Position numbers and translations under genes: made by a program. From Saprospiraceae bacterium (lineage in GTDB: Bacteria; Bacteroidota; Bacteroidia; Chitinophagales; Saprospiraceae): a stretch of 64,000 bases of DNA. The notes beneath the pieces were generated by a model. It made no database searches. It was not told the origin of the DNA and saw nothing but the letters and a program-made list of their open reading frames with translations. Below, piece after piece: positions 27,928 to 37,637 of the stretch; within the stretch, counting starts at the first letter, position 1, and the number at the start of each line of letters is the position of its first letter. The stretch spans positions 1-64,000 of the forward strand of contig JADKDE010000001.1 of the NCBI GenBank assembly GCA_016718505.1. Reading direction: 5' to 3'.

Positions 27928-29169
27928 TTATTTCTCCAATTCCTTTTGTTCCTCTTCTTTCTCTTTTATACTCTGCGCTACGATCCACGCCTCCGTCCAT
28001 GCCGCTTGAAAATTGAATCCTCCAGTGACCGCATCGATATCCAAAATCTCTCCAATGATATACATAGTTTGGTGTTGCTTTACCTCCATCGTCCTAAAAT
28101 CTATTTCTCCCAGATCCACGCCCCCACAGGTGACGAATTCGTCCTTGTTGGTCGTTTTTCCTTGGGTCTCCAATTTACAAGCGCTCAATACTTGCGCCAA
28201 GGCTGTCAATTTTACCTTTTTTAGATCCGCCCAATTCTCATTTTCTTCGATACCTACAGAAGCCACCAACGCAGCCCAAAGTCTCGCTGGAAGCCCATAT
28301 TTTGGATCCTTAAGTACTTTTTTCTTTGCGTTTTCACTTTTCAGTTCCACCAATTCTTGCAAGAAAGTTTCTCTGTTCTTAGCCAATCCTAGCCAATTAA
28401 CTTCTAGACATAGCTTATATTGTTTCTCATGAAAAAATCGAGCTTCCCATGCCGAAAGTTTCAAAAAAGCAGGACCACTCAATCCCCAATGCGTGATGAC
28501 ACAAGGCCCACTGCTAATATGCTTTCTCCCTTCGACATTTACCAAGACATTAGGTATGGATATACCAGCCAGCCCATTCAATATTTCATCCTTGATATTG
28601 CAGGAAAAAAGGCTTGGTACTGGTGGAATAATCTTTAGACCTTGCTTTTCCAAAATACTCCACAACCCCTCAGAACTGCCTCCTGCGACGATCAATATAT
28701 CAAAGTTAAAGGTACCCAAAGAAGAATCCAACTCCCATCCCGAATTTAATTTGGTTATTTGAGTCACCCGAGTTTGTGTCAATATTTCTATCTTCCATTT
28801 TTCACACAACCTCACAAAACAATCGATGACCGTCTGCGAATCATTCGAACTTGGAAACATCCTCCCATCTGCTTCTTCGACTATTTTTATCCCTTGGCGA
28901 CCAAACCAATCGATGGTATCCCTTGGCTGGAATTTATTAAATGGCCCGCGTAAGGCCTTCTGCCCACGAGGATAGTTTTTTGTGAGCTGCTCAACATCAT
29001 AGCAAGCATGGGTGATATTGCATCTTCCTCCACCAGATATTTTTACTTTTTGCAGCACTTCTTTGGATCGCTCCAAGATTGTAATTTCTGCCTTGATCCC
29101 TTGCTGGGCTATATTTATCGCCGCAAAAAATCCTGCTGCCCCACCTCCTATGATTCCTATTTTTTTCAA
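27928..29169 (-). CDS. HI0933/BaiN-like NAD(P)/FAD-dependent flavoprotein
   Basis: The 413-residue protein has an N-terminal FAD-binding dinucleotide fold (IGIIGGGAAGFFAAI), the family motif KISGGGRCNITHA (about residues 44-56), YPRGQKALRGPFNKF, ILIVAGGSS, a GLSGPAFLKLS insertion-domain segment, and the C-terminal TCGGVDLGEIDFRTM ... GEILDIDAVTGGFNFQAAWTEA. Members include BaiN, but most have no known substrate. Seven bases separate it from the SDR gene upstream on the same strand. Confidence 0.93.
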   Translation of the reverse strand: MKKIGIIGGGAAGFFAAINIAQQGIKAEITILERSKEVLQKVKISGGGRCNITHACYDVEQLTKNYPRGQKALRGPFNKFQPRDTIDWFGRQGIKIVEEADGRMFPSSNDSQTVIDCFVRLCEKWKIEILTQTRVTQITKLNSGWELDSSLGTFNFDILIVAGGSSEGLWSILEKQGLKIIPPVPSLFSCNIKDEILNGLAGISIPNVLVNVEGRKHISSGPCVITHWGLSGPAFLKLSAWEARFFHEKQYKLCLEVNWLGLAKNRETFLQELVELKSENAKKKVLKDPKYGLPARLWAALVASVGIEENENWADLKKVKLTALAQVLSACKLETQGKTTNKDEFVTCGGVDLGEIDFRTMEVKQHQTMYIIGEILDIDAVTGGFNFQAAWTEAWIVAQSIKEKEEEQKELEK

Positions 29170-29176
29170 TTTTTAT

Positions 29177-30013
29177 CTAGATTTTCCTTAGTCCATTCAT
29201 TTTAATCATAATCCCATCGACCCATCGATCGGGCAATATCCTAAGCAATGGATACACCCAAGACTTGGCCGCCACGATCCTTCTCGTCCTAGGCTTTTGC
29301 CTACCGAGTTCATCAATGATTGCCTTTGTAACCTCAGCTACTGGGATTGCCGACTTTTCCGTATTGTCGATAATCTTAGCCCTGTTTTTCAAAAACACAT
29401 CGTAAACCGTATCGCTCCAGTCGAATTTATCGTGCCTCGCTTTCTCCCAGATTGGCGTCTGTATAGGCCCTGGCTCTATGATGATTACTTCGATATTTCG
29501 CAGGAACAATTCTCGGCGCAAGGCATCACTCATGGCCTCCACAGCATATTTCGAAGCCGAATACGGCCCCATGAATGCATTCGTGATCAACCCAGATACA
29601 CTGCTTATATTCACTATCCGAGGTTTCAATTGATCCATTTTTTTAAGAAATGGAATACACATTTGTGTCAGCTCTAACAGTCCAAAAACATTGACTTCAA
29701 ACTGCTTTTTTATCTCCTCTATGGGCAATAATTCCATCGGGCCACTCACCGCCAGCCCAGCATTATTCACCAGCGCAAACAATGGTTTTTCACTAAAAAT
29801 ATCCTTAATCTTGGTCTTGATCGCATCCAAAGTTTCCCTTTTCTCCATATCGAGAATCAAATAGGAAAAATTCTCTCCCAAACTCGCCTTCAATTCTTCT
29901 CCCACTTTAGGATTTCTCACCGTTCCTAATACCTCATATCCACTCGCCACCAAGCCCTTACAAAGGTCTAGGCCGATACCGCTCGACACTCCCGTCACCA
30001 AAATTCGCTTCAT
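29177..30013 (-). CDS. SDR family oxidoreductase
   Basis: The 278-residue classical short-chain dehydrogenase/reductase has the cofactor motif TGVSSGIG (7-14), NNAG (83-86), catalytic Ser in VNISSVSG and Tyr151-x3-Lys155 in YSASK, then PGPIQTPIW. The long C-terminal part (RRIVAAKSWVYPLLRILPDRWVDG) resembles members acting on lipids or retinoid-like substrates, but specificity cannot be assigned. It is probably cotranscribed with the flavoprotein gene downstream (7-base gap). Confidence 0.92.
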   Translation of the reverse strand: MKRILVTGVSSGIGLDLCKGLVASGYEVLGTVRNPKVGEELKASLGENFSYLILDMEKRETLDAIKTKIKDIFSEKPLFALVNNAGLAVSGPMELLPIEEIKKQFEVNVFGLLELTQMCIPFLKKMDQLKPRIVNISSVSGLITNAFMGPYSASKYAVEAMSDALRRELFLRNIEVIIIEPGPIQTPIWEKARHDKFDWSDTVYDVFLKNRAKIIDNTEKSAIPVAEVTKAIIDELGRQKPRTRRIVAAKSWVYPLLRILPDRWVDGIMIKMNGLRKI

Positions 30014-30113
30014 ATCCTTCGATTAAAAATATGTTTTTAAACCCTAAAATTAATCAATTCTCCCAAGTGGTTAGATATTTCTACAAGAGCAACGAAATTA
30101 GTACATTTTTTTA

Positions 30114-30214
30114 GGGGCGTTTCCCTCATCGAATGAGGGTCGGGTGTTCCACTGCTTCACTTCGTTTCAGTCTCTGCTGCTTCCAAGCGAGACTTCCAGT
30201 TCCACCCTAACCGC
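30114..30214 (+). repeat. Structured intergenic element, copy E
   Basis: GGGGCGTT opens it, hairpin CCCTCAT/ATGAGGG, core GTCGGGTGTTCC, CTTCACTTCGTTTC, hairpin GTCTC/GAGAC, end CACCCTAACCGC. GCGTT pairs with AACCGC with one bulged C. It lies between the divergent SDR and 30288 genes. Confidence 0.72.
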
Positions 30215-30260
30215 TAAATACATATCTTGATGAAAATATATGATATATACTCTTAAAACT

Positions 30261-30268
30261 TAGCTTTG
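30261..30268 (+). promoter_or_regulatory. Bacteroidota -7 box upstream of the 30288-32975 operon
   Basis: TAGCTTTG lies 20 bases before the ATG at 30288 and matches TANNTTTG. No -33 box is evident. Confidence 0.35.
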
Positions 30269-30287
30269 TGGCGAATAATTTGACCAT

Positions 30288-30809
30288 ATGGATACATTAA
30301 CTGGGGACGAACGCAAACAAGCCATGGATTTTTTCAAGTCCCTTTTTCCCATCATTGAGTTGCCGATTTCAGTGACCAAAGAGACCTTTGAAGAGTGCAG
30401 CATTCATAATCAACCCCTACCCCTTTGGGTTTATGAAAATATTATTTCGTTAATTGATGATATTTCATCAGAACATATTGAGTACATTCCGTGTTTTAGG
30501 TTTGTGCATTCTAAAGAAATAGATTGTCTTTTACTTGCCAAGATTGATTTATTACATTATCAATACATTTTGGTAAGCATAGATAAAAAAGGTCTTATAA
30601 TAGATTTTATGACCATCGCTGGGTTGGAGATTTTAGACGATATTTACCAAAAATATACTTTGGCCCGCATCGAAAATGACCAAAAAATTTATCAAGTGGA
30701 AAGTCAAGGTCTTATTCAGGACGAATACAGTACTTTAGAACCCAAATATTATATGCTCGAGATAGGCGGTGATGGAAAATTTTCAGACAAAATACCGATA
30801 TCTCATTAA
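30288..30809 (+). CDS. Hypothetical protein upstream of rnr
   Basis: The 173-residue soluble protein has no signal peptide or membrane segment. It looks alpha/beta, with acidic stretches (LIDDISSEHIEYI, FMTIAGLEILDDIYQ). I do not recognise a family. The gene ends 15 bases before rnr in the same direction and has a promoter-like box upstream, so it is probably the first gene of an rnr-containing operon. That may link it to RNA metabolism (inference from position only). Confidence 0.7.
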   Translation: MDTLTGDERKQAMDFFKSLFPIIELPISVTKETFEECSIHNQPLPLWVYENIISLIDDISSEHIEYIPCFRFVHSKEIDCLLLAKIDLLHYQYILVSIDKKGLIIDFMTIAGLEILDDIYQKYTLARIENDQKIYQVESQGLIQDEYSTLEPKYYMLEIGGDGKFSDKIPISH

Positions 30810-30824
30810 TGAATTAAAAAAAAT

Positions 30825-32975
30825 ATGCCTCAAAAAAATAAAATACCCAAGATAAACATACCAGCACCAATACTCGAAAAACAAATTCTCACTTTTTTTA
30901 AACAAAATCCCAAAAAATTCATCGGAGCCAACTTGTTAATCCGAAGCCTGAATTTATCTTGTTCTAAAGAAAGTGTTCATTCAGTATTGGCAAGTTTGAA
31001 AAAAAAATCCCTTATCCACAAAGCCTCTGATGGCAAATTTACCTTCGAAAAATTCAGCCCACCGAGCCCTAGACTTGAAAATACTGCCCTACAAATCGGC
31101 GTCGTAGATATGACCCAACACGGAGGGGCATTCATCGTCGTAGATGGGGTCACCAAGGATATTTATGTACCATCCATCTATATGAACGGTGCCATGAATG
31201 GAGATAAAGTAAAAGTCAAACTCAATTCCAAACTGAAGCGAAGACCAGAAGGTCAAATCGTCGAAATCGTAGAAAGAGCTGCCGAAGTATTCATTGGGGT
31301 TTTACACATCAAAAAACATTATGGAGTAGTCGAACTGGTTAACAACCCGCTTTCTTCGATCATCGTTTATCCAAGCGATTTCAATGGAGCCAAGGATGGA
31401 TTTACCGTCGTGGTAAAAATACTAGAATGGCCTACAAAAAAACAAATAAAAGCCATTGGAGCCATCACCACGTCTTTAGGTAAGGTAGGTGAATCAGAGT
31501 TCGCCATGAATGAAATCTTGATTAAACAAGGTTTTGACATAAGCTTCGACCCTGCAGTTATCGCCGAGTCTGAAAAAATAAGTGGCGAAATCACCCAAGC
31601 AGAAGTTAACGTTAGAAGGGATTGTCGAGACATTACCACCTTTACGATTGACCCTGCCAATGCGAAGGATTTTGATGATGCTTTGTCCATCCAATACCTT
31701 GACAACGATGAATTAGAAATCGGAGTCCATATCGCGGATGTCACCCATTTTGTCAAAGCAGATACACTATTAGATAGAGATGCTTATAGAAGATCCACGT
31801 CCGTATATTTGGTTGATCGTGTTTGCCCGATGCTACCCGAAAGATTGTCCAACGAACTTTGCTCATTGAGACCCAACGAAGACAAATATTGTTTCTCCGC
31901 CATGTTCATTTTTTCAAAAGATGGAAAAATTAAAAATACTTGGCTAGGAAAAACAATCATCCACTCTGATCACAGATTCACTTACGAAGGAGCTCAAGAG
32001 GTATTAGAAGGGATCGCACCTGGCCCATTTGCTAAAGAATTGACGGAATTGAACAATATTGCGAGAATTTTAAGAAAAGAAAAATTTCAAAATGGTGCTA
32101 TAAATTTTGACTCCGAAGAAGTCCAATTCGAACTGGATGCCGAAGGCAGACCGATAGGTATTTTCATCAAAGAAAGAAAGGAGGCCCATCTTCTTATAGA
32201 AGATTTCATGCTGCTTGCCAATAGAGAAGTAGCGCGATTCATCGCCACCAAAGAACAGCTTGAGATCCCTATGATCTATAGAGTCCACGACCTGCCAGAT
32301 CAGGATAAGTTAGAAAATCTAGCTCTTTTTGCAGGGCAATTGGGGATCAAATTAGATTTTCAAAGCCCTCAAAAAATCGCCCAATCTTTGGATTATTTGA
32401 TTAAAAAAGCTCAAGATGACGAAAGGCTAAAACTACTAGAACCATTGGCAATAAAATGCATGGCCAAAGCAGAATACAGCTCCAATAATATTGGGCATTA
32501 CGGACTCGCCTTCAAGTATTATTCGCATTTTACAAGTCCTATAAGGAGATACTCCGATGTTCTGTGTCATCGTATTTTATTTGATAATTTGAAGACTACC
32601 ATCAGGCACAATAAAGAAGCCTTGGAGATGCAGTGTAAACACATTTCAAAGCAAGAAAGAAAAGCTATGGATGCCGAAAGACAATCCATCAAATATAAAC
32701 AAGTCGAATACCTTCAAAATCACGTCGGAGAATCTTTCGAAGGTTTGGTGTCTGGACTTACAGACAGGGGTATTTTCGTTGAGCTAATTGCCAATAAATG
32801 TGAAGGTTTCGTACCTTTCGAACACATGGACCAATACTACACACTTGATGCCACCAAATTAAAGGCTCAGAGCAATAAAGGCAATTCGGTGATACAAATC
32901 GGGGATGCCTGCAAAGTACAGGTCAAATCCACCAATCTTACCAAAAGGCAAATTGAACTAACTTTAATCAATTAA
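30825..32975 (+). CDS. rnr: Ribonuclease R
   Basis: The 716-residue 3'-5' exoribonuclease belongs to the RNase II family. An N-terminal winged-helix region (about 15-80) is followed by cold-shock domains (ITQHGGAFIVVDGVTKDIYVP, about 90-220), the RNB catalytic domain with acidic metal ligands in IDPANAKDFDDALS (about 270-283), YCFSAMFIFSKDG, HFTSPIRRYSDVLCHR, and a C-terminal S1 domain (FEGLVSGLTDRGIFVELIANKCEGFVPF). It degrades structured RNA. It is in an apparent operon with the gene before it and the HD hydrolase after it (21-base gap). Confidence 0.96.
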   Translation: MPQKNKIPKINIPAPILEKQILTFFKQNPKKFIGANLLIRSLNLSCSKESVHSVLASLKKKSLIHKASDGKFTFEKFSPPSPRLENTALQIGVVDMTQHGGAFIVVDGVTKDIYVPSIYMNGAMNGDKVKVKLNSKLKRRPEGQIVEIVERAAEVFIGVLHIKKHYGVVELVNNPLSSIIVYPSDFNGAKDGFTVVVKILEWPTKKQIKAIGAITTSLGKVGESEFAMNEILIKQGFDISFDPAVIAESEKISGEITQAEVNVRRDCRDITTFTIDPANAKDFDDALSIQYLDNDELEIGVHIADVTHFVKADTLLDRDAYRRSTSVYLVDRVCPMLPERLSNELCSLRPNEDKYCFSAMFIFSKDGKIKNTWLGKTIIHSDHRFTYEGAQEVLEGIAPGPFAKELTELNNIARILRKEKFQNGAINFDSEEVQFELDAEGRPIGIFIKERKEAHLLIEDFMLLANREVARFIATKEQLEIPMIYRVHDLPDQDKLENLALFAGQLGIKLDFQSPQKIAQSLDYLIKKAQDDERLKLLEPLAIKCMAKAEYSSNNIGHYGLAFKYYSHFTSPIRRYSDVLCHRILFDNLKTTIRHNKEALEMQCKHISKQERKAMDAERQSIKYKQVEYLQNHVGESFEGLVSGLTDRGIFVELIANKCEGFVPFEHMDQYYTLDATKLKAQSNKGNSVIQIGDACKVQVKSTNLTKRQIELTLIN

Positions 32976-32996
32976 TTTTCGAAATCGACCTTGGCG

Positions 32997-34223
32997 ATGG
33001 CTACCAACAAACTAAAGATAATCAATGATCCAGTATATGGATTCATTCGAATTCCATATCCCATCATCTTTGATATCATCCAACACCCCTGGTTTCAGCG
33101 ACTTCGACGCATCAAACAAATGGGTCTTTCCGACCTTGTATATCCAGGAGCGACTCATACGAGGTTTCACCATGCCTTAGGTGCTATGCATCTGATGCAA
33201 ACGGCGATCCATCTCCTCAAATTAAAGAATGTAGAGATTTCAGAAGAGGAGGCCAAAGGAGCCTGTCTAGCCATCCTGCTGCATGACATTGGCCATGGTC
33301 CATTTTCACATGCGCTGGAGGAACAATTTGTCCACCTGTCTCATGAAGAAATCTCCCTTTACACGATGCAATGCTTGAATCAAGAATTCAATCAAGAATT
33401 GGATTTGGCCATCAAGATATTTACCAATCAATATCACCGAACCTTTTTTCACCAGATGGTTTCCAGCCAGCTCGACATGGACCGCCTCGATTACTTGACC
33501 CGCGATAGTTTTTATACGGGAGTCGTAGAGGGAAGAATTGGTTTTGACCGCATTTTACACATGATGAATGTTGTCGATGACAAATTGGTTTTTGAAGAAA
33601 AAGGAATTCATTCCATCGTAAAATTTCTATCAAGTCGGGAGCTTATGTACCGCCAAGTATATTTGCATAAGACATGTCTAAGCGCTGAAAAAATGCTGGT
33701 AAATTTTATCAAAAGGATCAAATATTTGATGGAACAAAACCCAAATGACGAAAAATTTCAGTTCGTTCGCAATTTTTTTCACCCATTTGACACCAATTCC
33801 CATACAAATTTTTCATATTTGCACTTTCATTATATGAATTTGGACGATGTAGATGTTTGGAATTTAATTAAAACCGCATCAAGTCTGGATGATTTCGCAC
33901 TTCAATCACTCACAAAAGGGTTACTGTATAGGCAATTATACAAGTCAAAATTACAAACCAAATCATTTGATAGTGACATCATTAAAAATATCCGTCTCAA
34001 TATAATGAAGACTACGGGGTTGTCAGAAGCAGATTCTGAACCTTTATTGATCAAAGGAGATGAATATTTGTCTTATTATGATTCAGTTAATCACCCAATC
34101 ATTATTTTAAAAAAATCTGGTGAATTGGTAGAGCTCAGCAAATTTGATGAGTTTATTGAATCAAACTTAAATAATAATCTCTTTTTTTTGTGTTATTATC
34201 ATATTTATTCACATATTAAATAA
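32997..34223 (+). CDS. HD domain-containing phosphohydrolase
   Basis: The protein has about 408 residues from the ATG at 32997; a TTG two codons earlier is an alternative. The N-terminus is typical of the YwfO/dGTPase-like group: INDPVYGFIRIP, QRLRRIKQMGLSDLVYPGATHTRFHHALG. Metal ligands are in FHHALG, LLHDIGHGPFSH (His96-Asp97) and DMDRLDYLTRDSFYTG. It probably hydrolyses nucleotides or phosphoesters in the cytoplasm. It follows rnr with a 21-base gap. Confidence 0.9.
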   Translation: MATNKLKIINDPVYGFIRIPYPIIFDIIQHPWFQRLRRIKQMGLSDLVYPGATHTRFHHALGAMHLMQTAIHLLKLKNVEISEEEAKGACLAILLHDIGHGPFSHALEEQFVHLSHEEISLYTMQCLNQEFNQELDLAIKIFTNQYHRTFFHQMVSSQLDMDRLDYLTRDSFYTGVVEGRIGFDRILHMMNVVDDKLVFEEKGIHSIVKFLSSRELMYRQVYLHKTCLSAEKMLVNFIKRIKYLMEQNPNDEKFQFVRNFFHPFDTNSHTNFSYLHFHYMNLDDVDVWNLIKTASSLDDFALQSLTKGLLYRQLYKSKLQTKSFDSDIIKNIRLNIMKTTGLSEADSEPLLIKGDEYLSYYDSVNHPIIILKKSGELVELSKFDEFIESNLNNNLFFLCYYHIYSHIK

Positions 34224-34251
34224 ATTTTTTACCTAAATCAATCATTTAACT

Positions 34252-35772
34252 ATGAAGAATCTTAATCTTTTTATCGTGATTCTATGCATCGGATTGGCTT
34301 TCACTACTCAAGCCCAAAACGATGTTCCACCCAATGGACTACCAGGAAAATGCTACGCAAAATGCGTTATTCCTGACACTTATGAGACGTACACTGAAAA
34401 AGTATTGGTGCGTCCTGCTTCTAAAAGAGTAGAAATTATCCCAGCAAAGTACAAAACTGTTTCTGACAGAGTAATGGCTAAAGAAGCTGGTACAAGATTG
34501 GTTGCTGTTCCTGCTAAATATGAAACAGTTTCTGATAGAGTATTAGTAAAAGAAGCTTCTAAGAGATTAGAGGTCGTTCCTGCTACTTACGAAACTACTA
34601 CTGAAAGATATATGGTGAAGGAAGCTTCTAAAAGAATTGAAGTCGTTCCTGCTACTTATGAAACTTCTACCGAAAGATATATGGTGAAGGAAGCTTCTAA
34701 AAGATTAGAAGCTGTTCCTGCTACTTATGAGACTGTAACTGAGAGATATATCGCAAAAGAAGCTTCTAAGAGATTGGAAGTCGTTCCTGCTACTTATGAA
34801 GAAAAAGAAGAAAGATACATCGTTCGTGAGGCTTCTCAAAGAATAGACAAAGTTGCAGCTCAATACAAAACTGTATCTGAAACCATCGAGGTTTCTCCTG
34901 CTACAACTAAGTGGGAAAAAAGAAGAGGTGATGCCAATTGCCTTTCTGCTAATCCTGATGACTGTATGGTTACTTGTTTAGTAGAAGTACCGGCTACTTA
35001 CAAAACCATCACTAAACAAGAAAGAGTTGGTTGTGCTGCTGGTTATATGGACGAAGGAAACGACTGTGTAAGAAAAGTTGATGTTCCTGCTGAGTATGGT
35101 ACTCGTAGAATGAAGGTTATCAAAACTCCTGCTACTACTAGAGAAATTGAGATCCCTGCTGAATACGCAATTAGAACCATCCAAAAAATCAAAACTCCTG
35201 CTACTACTAGAGAAGTTGAGATCCCTGCTGAATACGCAACTAGAACTATTCAAAAAATCAAAACTCCTGCTACTACTAGAGAAGTTGAGATCCCTGCTGA
35301 ATATGCAACTAGAACCATCCAAAAAATCAAAACTCCTGCTACTACTAGAGAAGTTGAGATCCCTGCTGAATATGCAACTAAGTCTATCCAAAAACTTAAG
35401 TCTGCCGCTTCTTCTACTTCTGAAAACGTTGGCGCTGAATACACTACTGTTACTAGAACAGTAATCGAAACTCCTGCTTCAACCAGAGAAATCGAAATCC
35501 CTGCTGAATATACTACTGTTACCAAAACTAGATTGGTGAAAAAAGGTGGTATGACAGAATGGAGAGAGGTTGTTTGTGGAACTAAAGTAACTTCTGCATT
35601 GGTTCAAAGAGTTCAAACTAGACTTAAAGTTTTAGGTTATGATCCAGGACCAATCGACAATATCCTTGGTATCCAAACCAAAACTGCTTTGATCAAGTAT
35701 CAAAAAGATAAAAATTTGGCTCAAGGTCAATTAAGCACTGAAACATTAAAATCTCTTGGAATAGAACTTTAA
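34252..35772 (+). CDS. Secreted, highly repetitive protein with C-terminal peptidoglycan-binding domain
   Basis: The 506-residue protein has a signal peptide (cleavage near TTQAQ-ND). A first set of about six 23-residue repeats of the form VPATYETxTERYMVKEASKRxE (about 45-215) follows. A Cys-containing middle part (about 225-275) leads to a second set with unit EIPAEYATRTIQKIKTPATTR. The C-terminus is a peptidoglycan-binding type 1 domain (LVQRVQTRLKVLGYDPGPIDNILGIQTKTALIKYQ). Four second-set repeats are near-identical at DNA level with an exact 69-bp period (35119, 35188, 35257, 35326). It is probably a periplasmic or wall-bound structural protein; no enzyme motif is visible. It has its own terminator. 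Confidence 0.85.
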   Translation: MKNLNLFIVILCIGLAFTTQAQNDVPPNGLPGKCYAKCVIPDTYETYTEKVLVRPASKRVEIIPAKYKTVSDRVMAKEAGTRLVAVPAKYETVSDRVLVKEASKRLEVVPATYETTTERYMVKEASKRIEVVPATYETSTERYMVKEASKRLEAVPATYETVTERYIAKEASKRLEVVPATYEEKEERYIVREASQRIDKVAAQYKTVSETIEVSPATTKWEKRRGDANCLSANPDDCMVTCLVEVPATYKTITKQERVGCAAGYMDEGNDCVRKVDVPAEYGTRRMKVIKTPATTREIEIPAEYAIRTIQKIKTPATTREVEIPAEYATRTIQKIKTPATTREVEIPAEYATRTIQKIKTPATTREVEIPAEYATKSIQKLKSAASSTSENVGAEYTTVTRTVIETPASTREIEIPAEYTTVTKTRLVKKGGMTEWREVVCGTKVTSALVQRVQTRLKVLGYDPGPIDNILGIQTKTALIKYQKDKNLAQGQLSTETLKSLGIEL

Positions 35773-35793
35773 TAGGTTTATCCTTTTAAAAGT

Positions 35794-35828
35794 AAAAGCC
35801 CTCAGGTATGACTTGAGGGCTTTTTTTA
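35794..35828 (+). terminator. Bidirectional Rho-independent terminator
   Basis: The hairpin AAAGCCCTCA/TTGAGGGCTTT is flanked by runs of A and T. It lies between the convergent repeat-protein gene and dnaX and can serve both. Confidence 0.85.
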
Positions 35829-35858
35829 TTTTATTGATTTTTATCAATTACTCTATCA

Positions 35859-37537
35859 TCATTGGGCATCAAAAATCTTGACCAATTCACTCACCAATGG
35901 ATTGCGCTTGATCATAATCTCCAATATATCTTGTTCTGTTAGTTTTACACGCTGCGCTGGACGCTCTTCTGGTGCAGATTCCTCCACTTCGATGGCTAAT
36001 TGTATGTCATTCTTATTGAATTTATTGCGCAATTCATCCAGCCATGCCGTTTCATTTAGTATCGTTTGTCGATCCAATTGACTGCTCACCTTTATTCTAA
36101 TCACCTCGCCCATCTCCACGATTTGCATTTTTTCAAAACAAATCTTTAAGGAAGGTGAACTAATCTTTTGTATATAATTCTGGATGACTTGGTCTATATT
36201 CTCCTTGGTATAAGCCAATACATCTATAGGAGCCTTTAAATCATGCCTAACAGAACTGTAAAGATGATCCAACGAGCTATTGGGAGAAACCTTCGGCTTT
36301 TTGTTATCAGGTTTTATAGATACATCGCTTACTTGTGAAGGGGTTGCCTTTGAGGCAGTTGGAGAAGCTGTTTGAGAAGCAGATTTAGGCTCTGCTAATT
36401 GTTTTTTTTTTCACCCTCTGCTTGTGCAGAAGCAGCATTATACATTCTCTTAAAATAAGTGAGCTTTACCAAGGCCATTTCAACATGCAAGCGCTTGTTC
36501 TTGGCATTTTTATATTGAATATCACATTGATTGATCAAATCTAGTGCTGTAACAATGAACGAAAGCGAAATTTTACCCGCCTGATCGACATATTTTTTCT
36601 TCCATACATCGGCCACTTCCAGCAATTCGACAGTCTGCGGATTTTTCACCATAAAGAGATTTCGCAGATGCTCCCCGAGTCCCAACATAAACCAGTCGCC
36701 TTCAAAGCCCTTCTCCAATATGGTATTGAACAAGACCAAAACCTCACCCGATCGCTCCTCCATCAAATGCTCGACCACATTAAAAAAATACGTGTAATCT
36801 AGGACATTCAAGGTATCGATGACCAATTGATATTCGATCACATTATTGCCCATGCTGGCCATCTTGTCAAAAATCGACAGCGCATCTCGTAACCCTCCAT
36901 CCGCCTTCTGTGCTATAACGTGCAGAGCTTGATCCTCGGCCTTGATGTCCTCTTTATCGGCTATTTTCTTCAACTGGGCCACGATATCATCCACCGAAAT
37001 ACGCCTAAAGTCATATATCTGACACCTCGACAGAATCGTAGGCAATATTTTGTGCTTTTCAGTGGTCGCCAAAATAAATATTGCATGATCTGGCGGCTCC
37101 TCCAATGTCTTCAAAAAAGCATTAAAAGCCGCTGAGGACAACTGATGCACCTCATCGATGATGAATACTTTGTATTGGCCCGCTACGGGTGGGACCCTTG
37201 TTTGTTCGACCAGATTTCTGATATGATCCACCCCGTTATTGGATGCGGCATCCAATTCTATGATATTGAACGAAGCATTTTTTTCGAAAGATTTACACGA
37301 ATTGCACTCCCCACATGGCTCAGCTTCCTTGGCATTTTGCTCACAATTAATCACCTTTGCTAAGATTCGTGCACAAGTCGTTTTACCGACTCCTCTTGGC
37401 CCACAAAACAGAAAAGCATGCGCCAAATGATCCGTTTTTAAGGCATTCTTAAGCGTCAAAGAGACATGCTCCTGCCCCACAACCTCCTCGAACCGGATAG
37501 GCCTATACTTTCTCGCAGAAACTATGAAATGACTCAA
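35859..37537 (-). CDS. dnaX: DNA polymerase III subunits gamma/tau, with probable programmed frameshift
   Basis: The clamp-loader ATPase carries SARKYRPIRFEEVVGQ, Walker A GPRGVGKT, a four-Cys zinc module (CEQN ... CGECNSC), Walker B VFIIDEVHQLS, and sensor LATTEKHKI. No ATG lies near the conserved start; the TTG at 37535-37537 gives MSHFIVSARKY. Frame 0 ends at TAG 36395-36397, just after ten consecutive A (minus strand; 36402-36411), giving about 380 residues (gamma-like). In the -1 frame the protein runs on through a Pro/Ser/Lys linker and a C-terminal domain to 35859, about 559 residues (tau-like). The run contains the heptamer A AAA AAC, and a 6-bp hairpin (36378-36396) follows. Thermus dnaX uses slippage on a similar A-run. 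A sequencing error in the run is the alternative. Confidence 0.93.
36378..36411 (-). promoter_or_regulatory. dnaX recoding signal: A10 run, stop codon and hairpin
   Basis: On the minus strand the run of ten A ends in C, so the zero frame reads GAA AAA AAA AAC AAT TAG. The heptamer A AAA AAC is in phase for -1 slippage. The hairpin AGCAGA/TCTGCT with a 7-base loop starts four bases after the C. These are the three elements of a recoding site. Confidence 0.65.
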
Positions 37538-37637
37538 TGAATGATTTATTTTACACAAAATTACACAATCCCATCGAGAGATTTATCCCAAGACAGTAAG
37601 TTTTTTATTTTTAAGCCTTCGGGATTCATTATATTTT

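Noticed and set aside
34978..35525. Long overlapping frames on both strands inside the repeat protein gene
   Set aside because: They arise because the repeated 69-bp unit, a multiple of three, keeps all frames open; the plus frame with signal peptide and peptidoglycan-binding domain is the real one.
34252..35772. CRISPR-like reading of the 69-bp direct repeats
   Set aside because: The repeats are contiguous without spacers and lie inside a coding frame.
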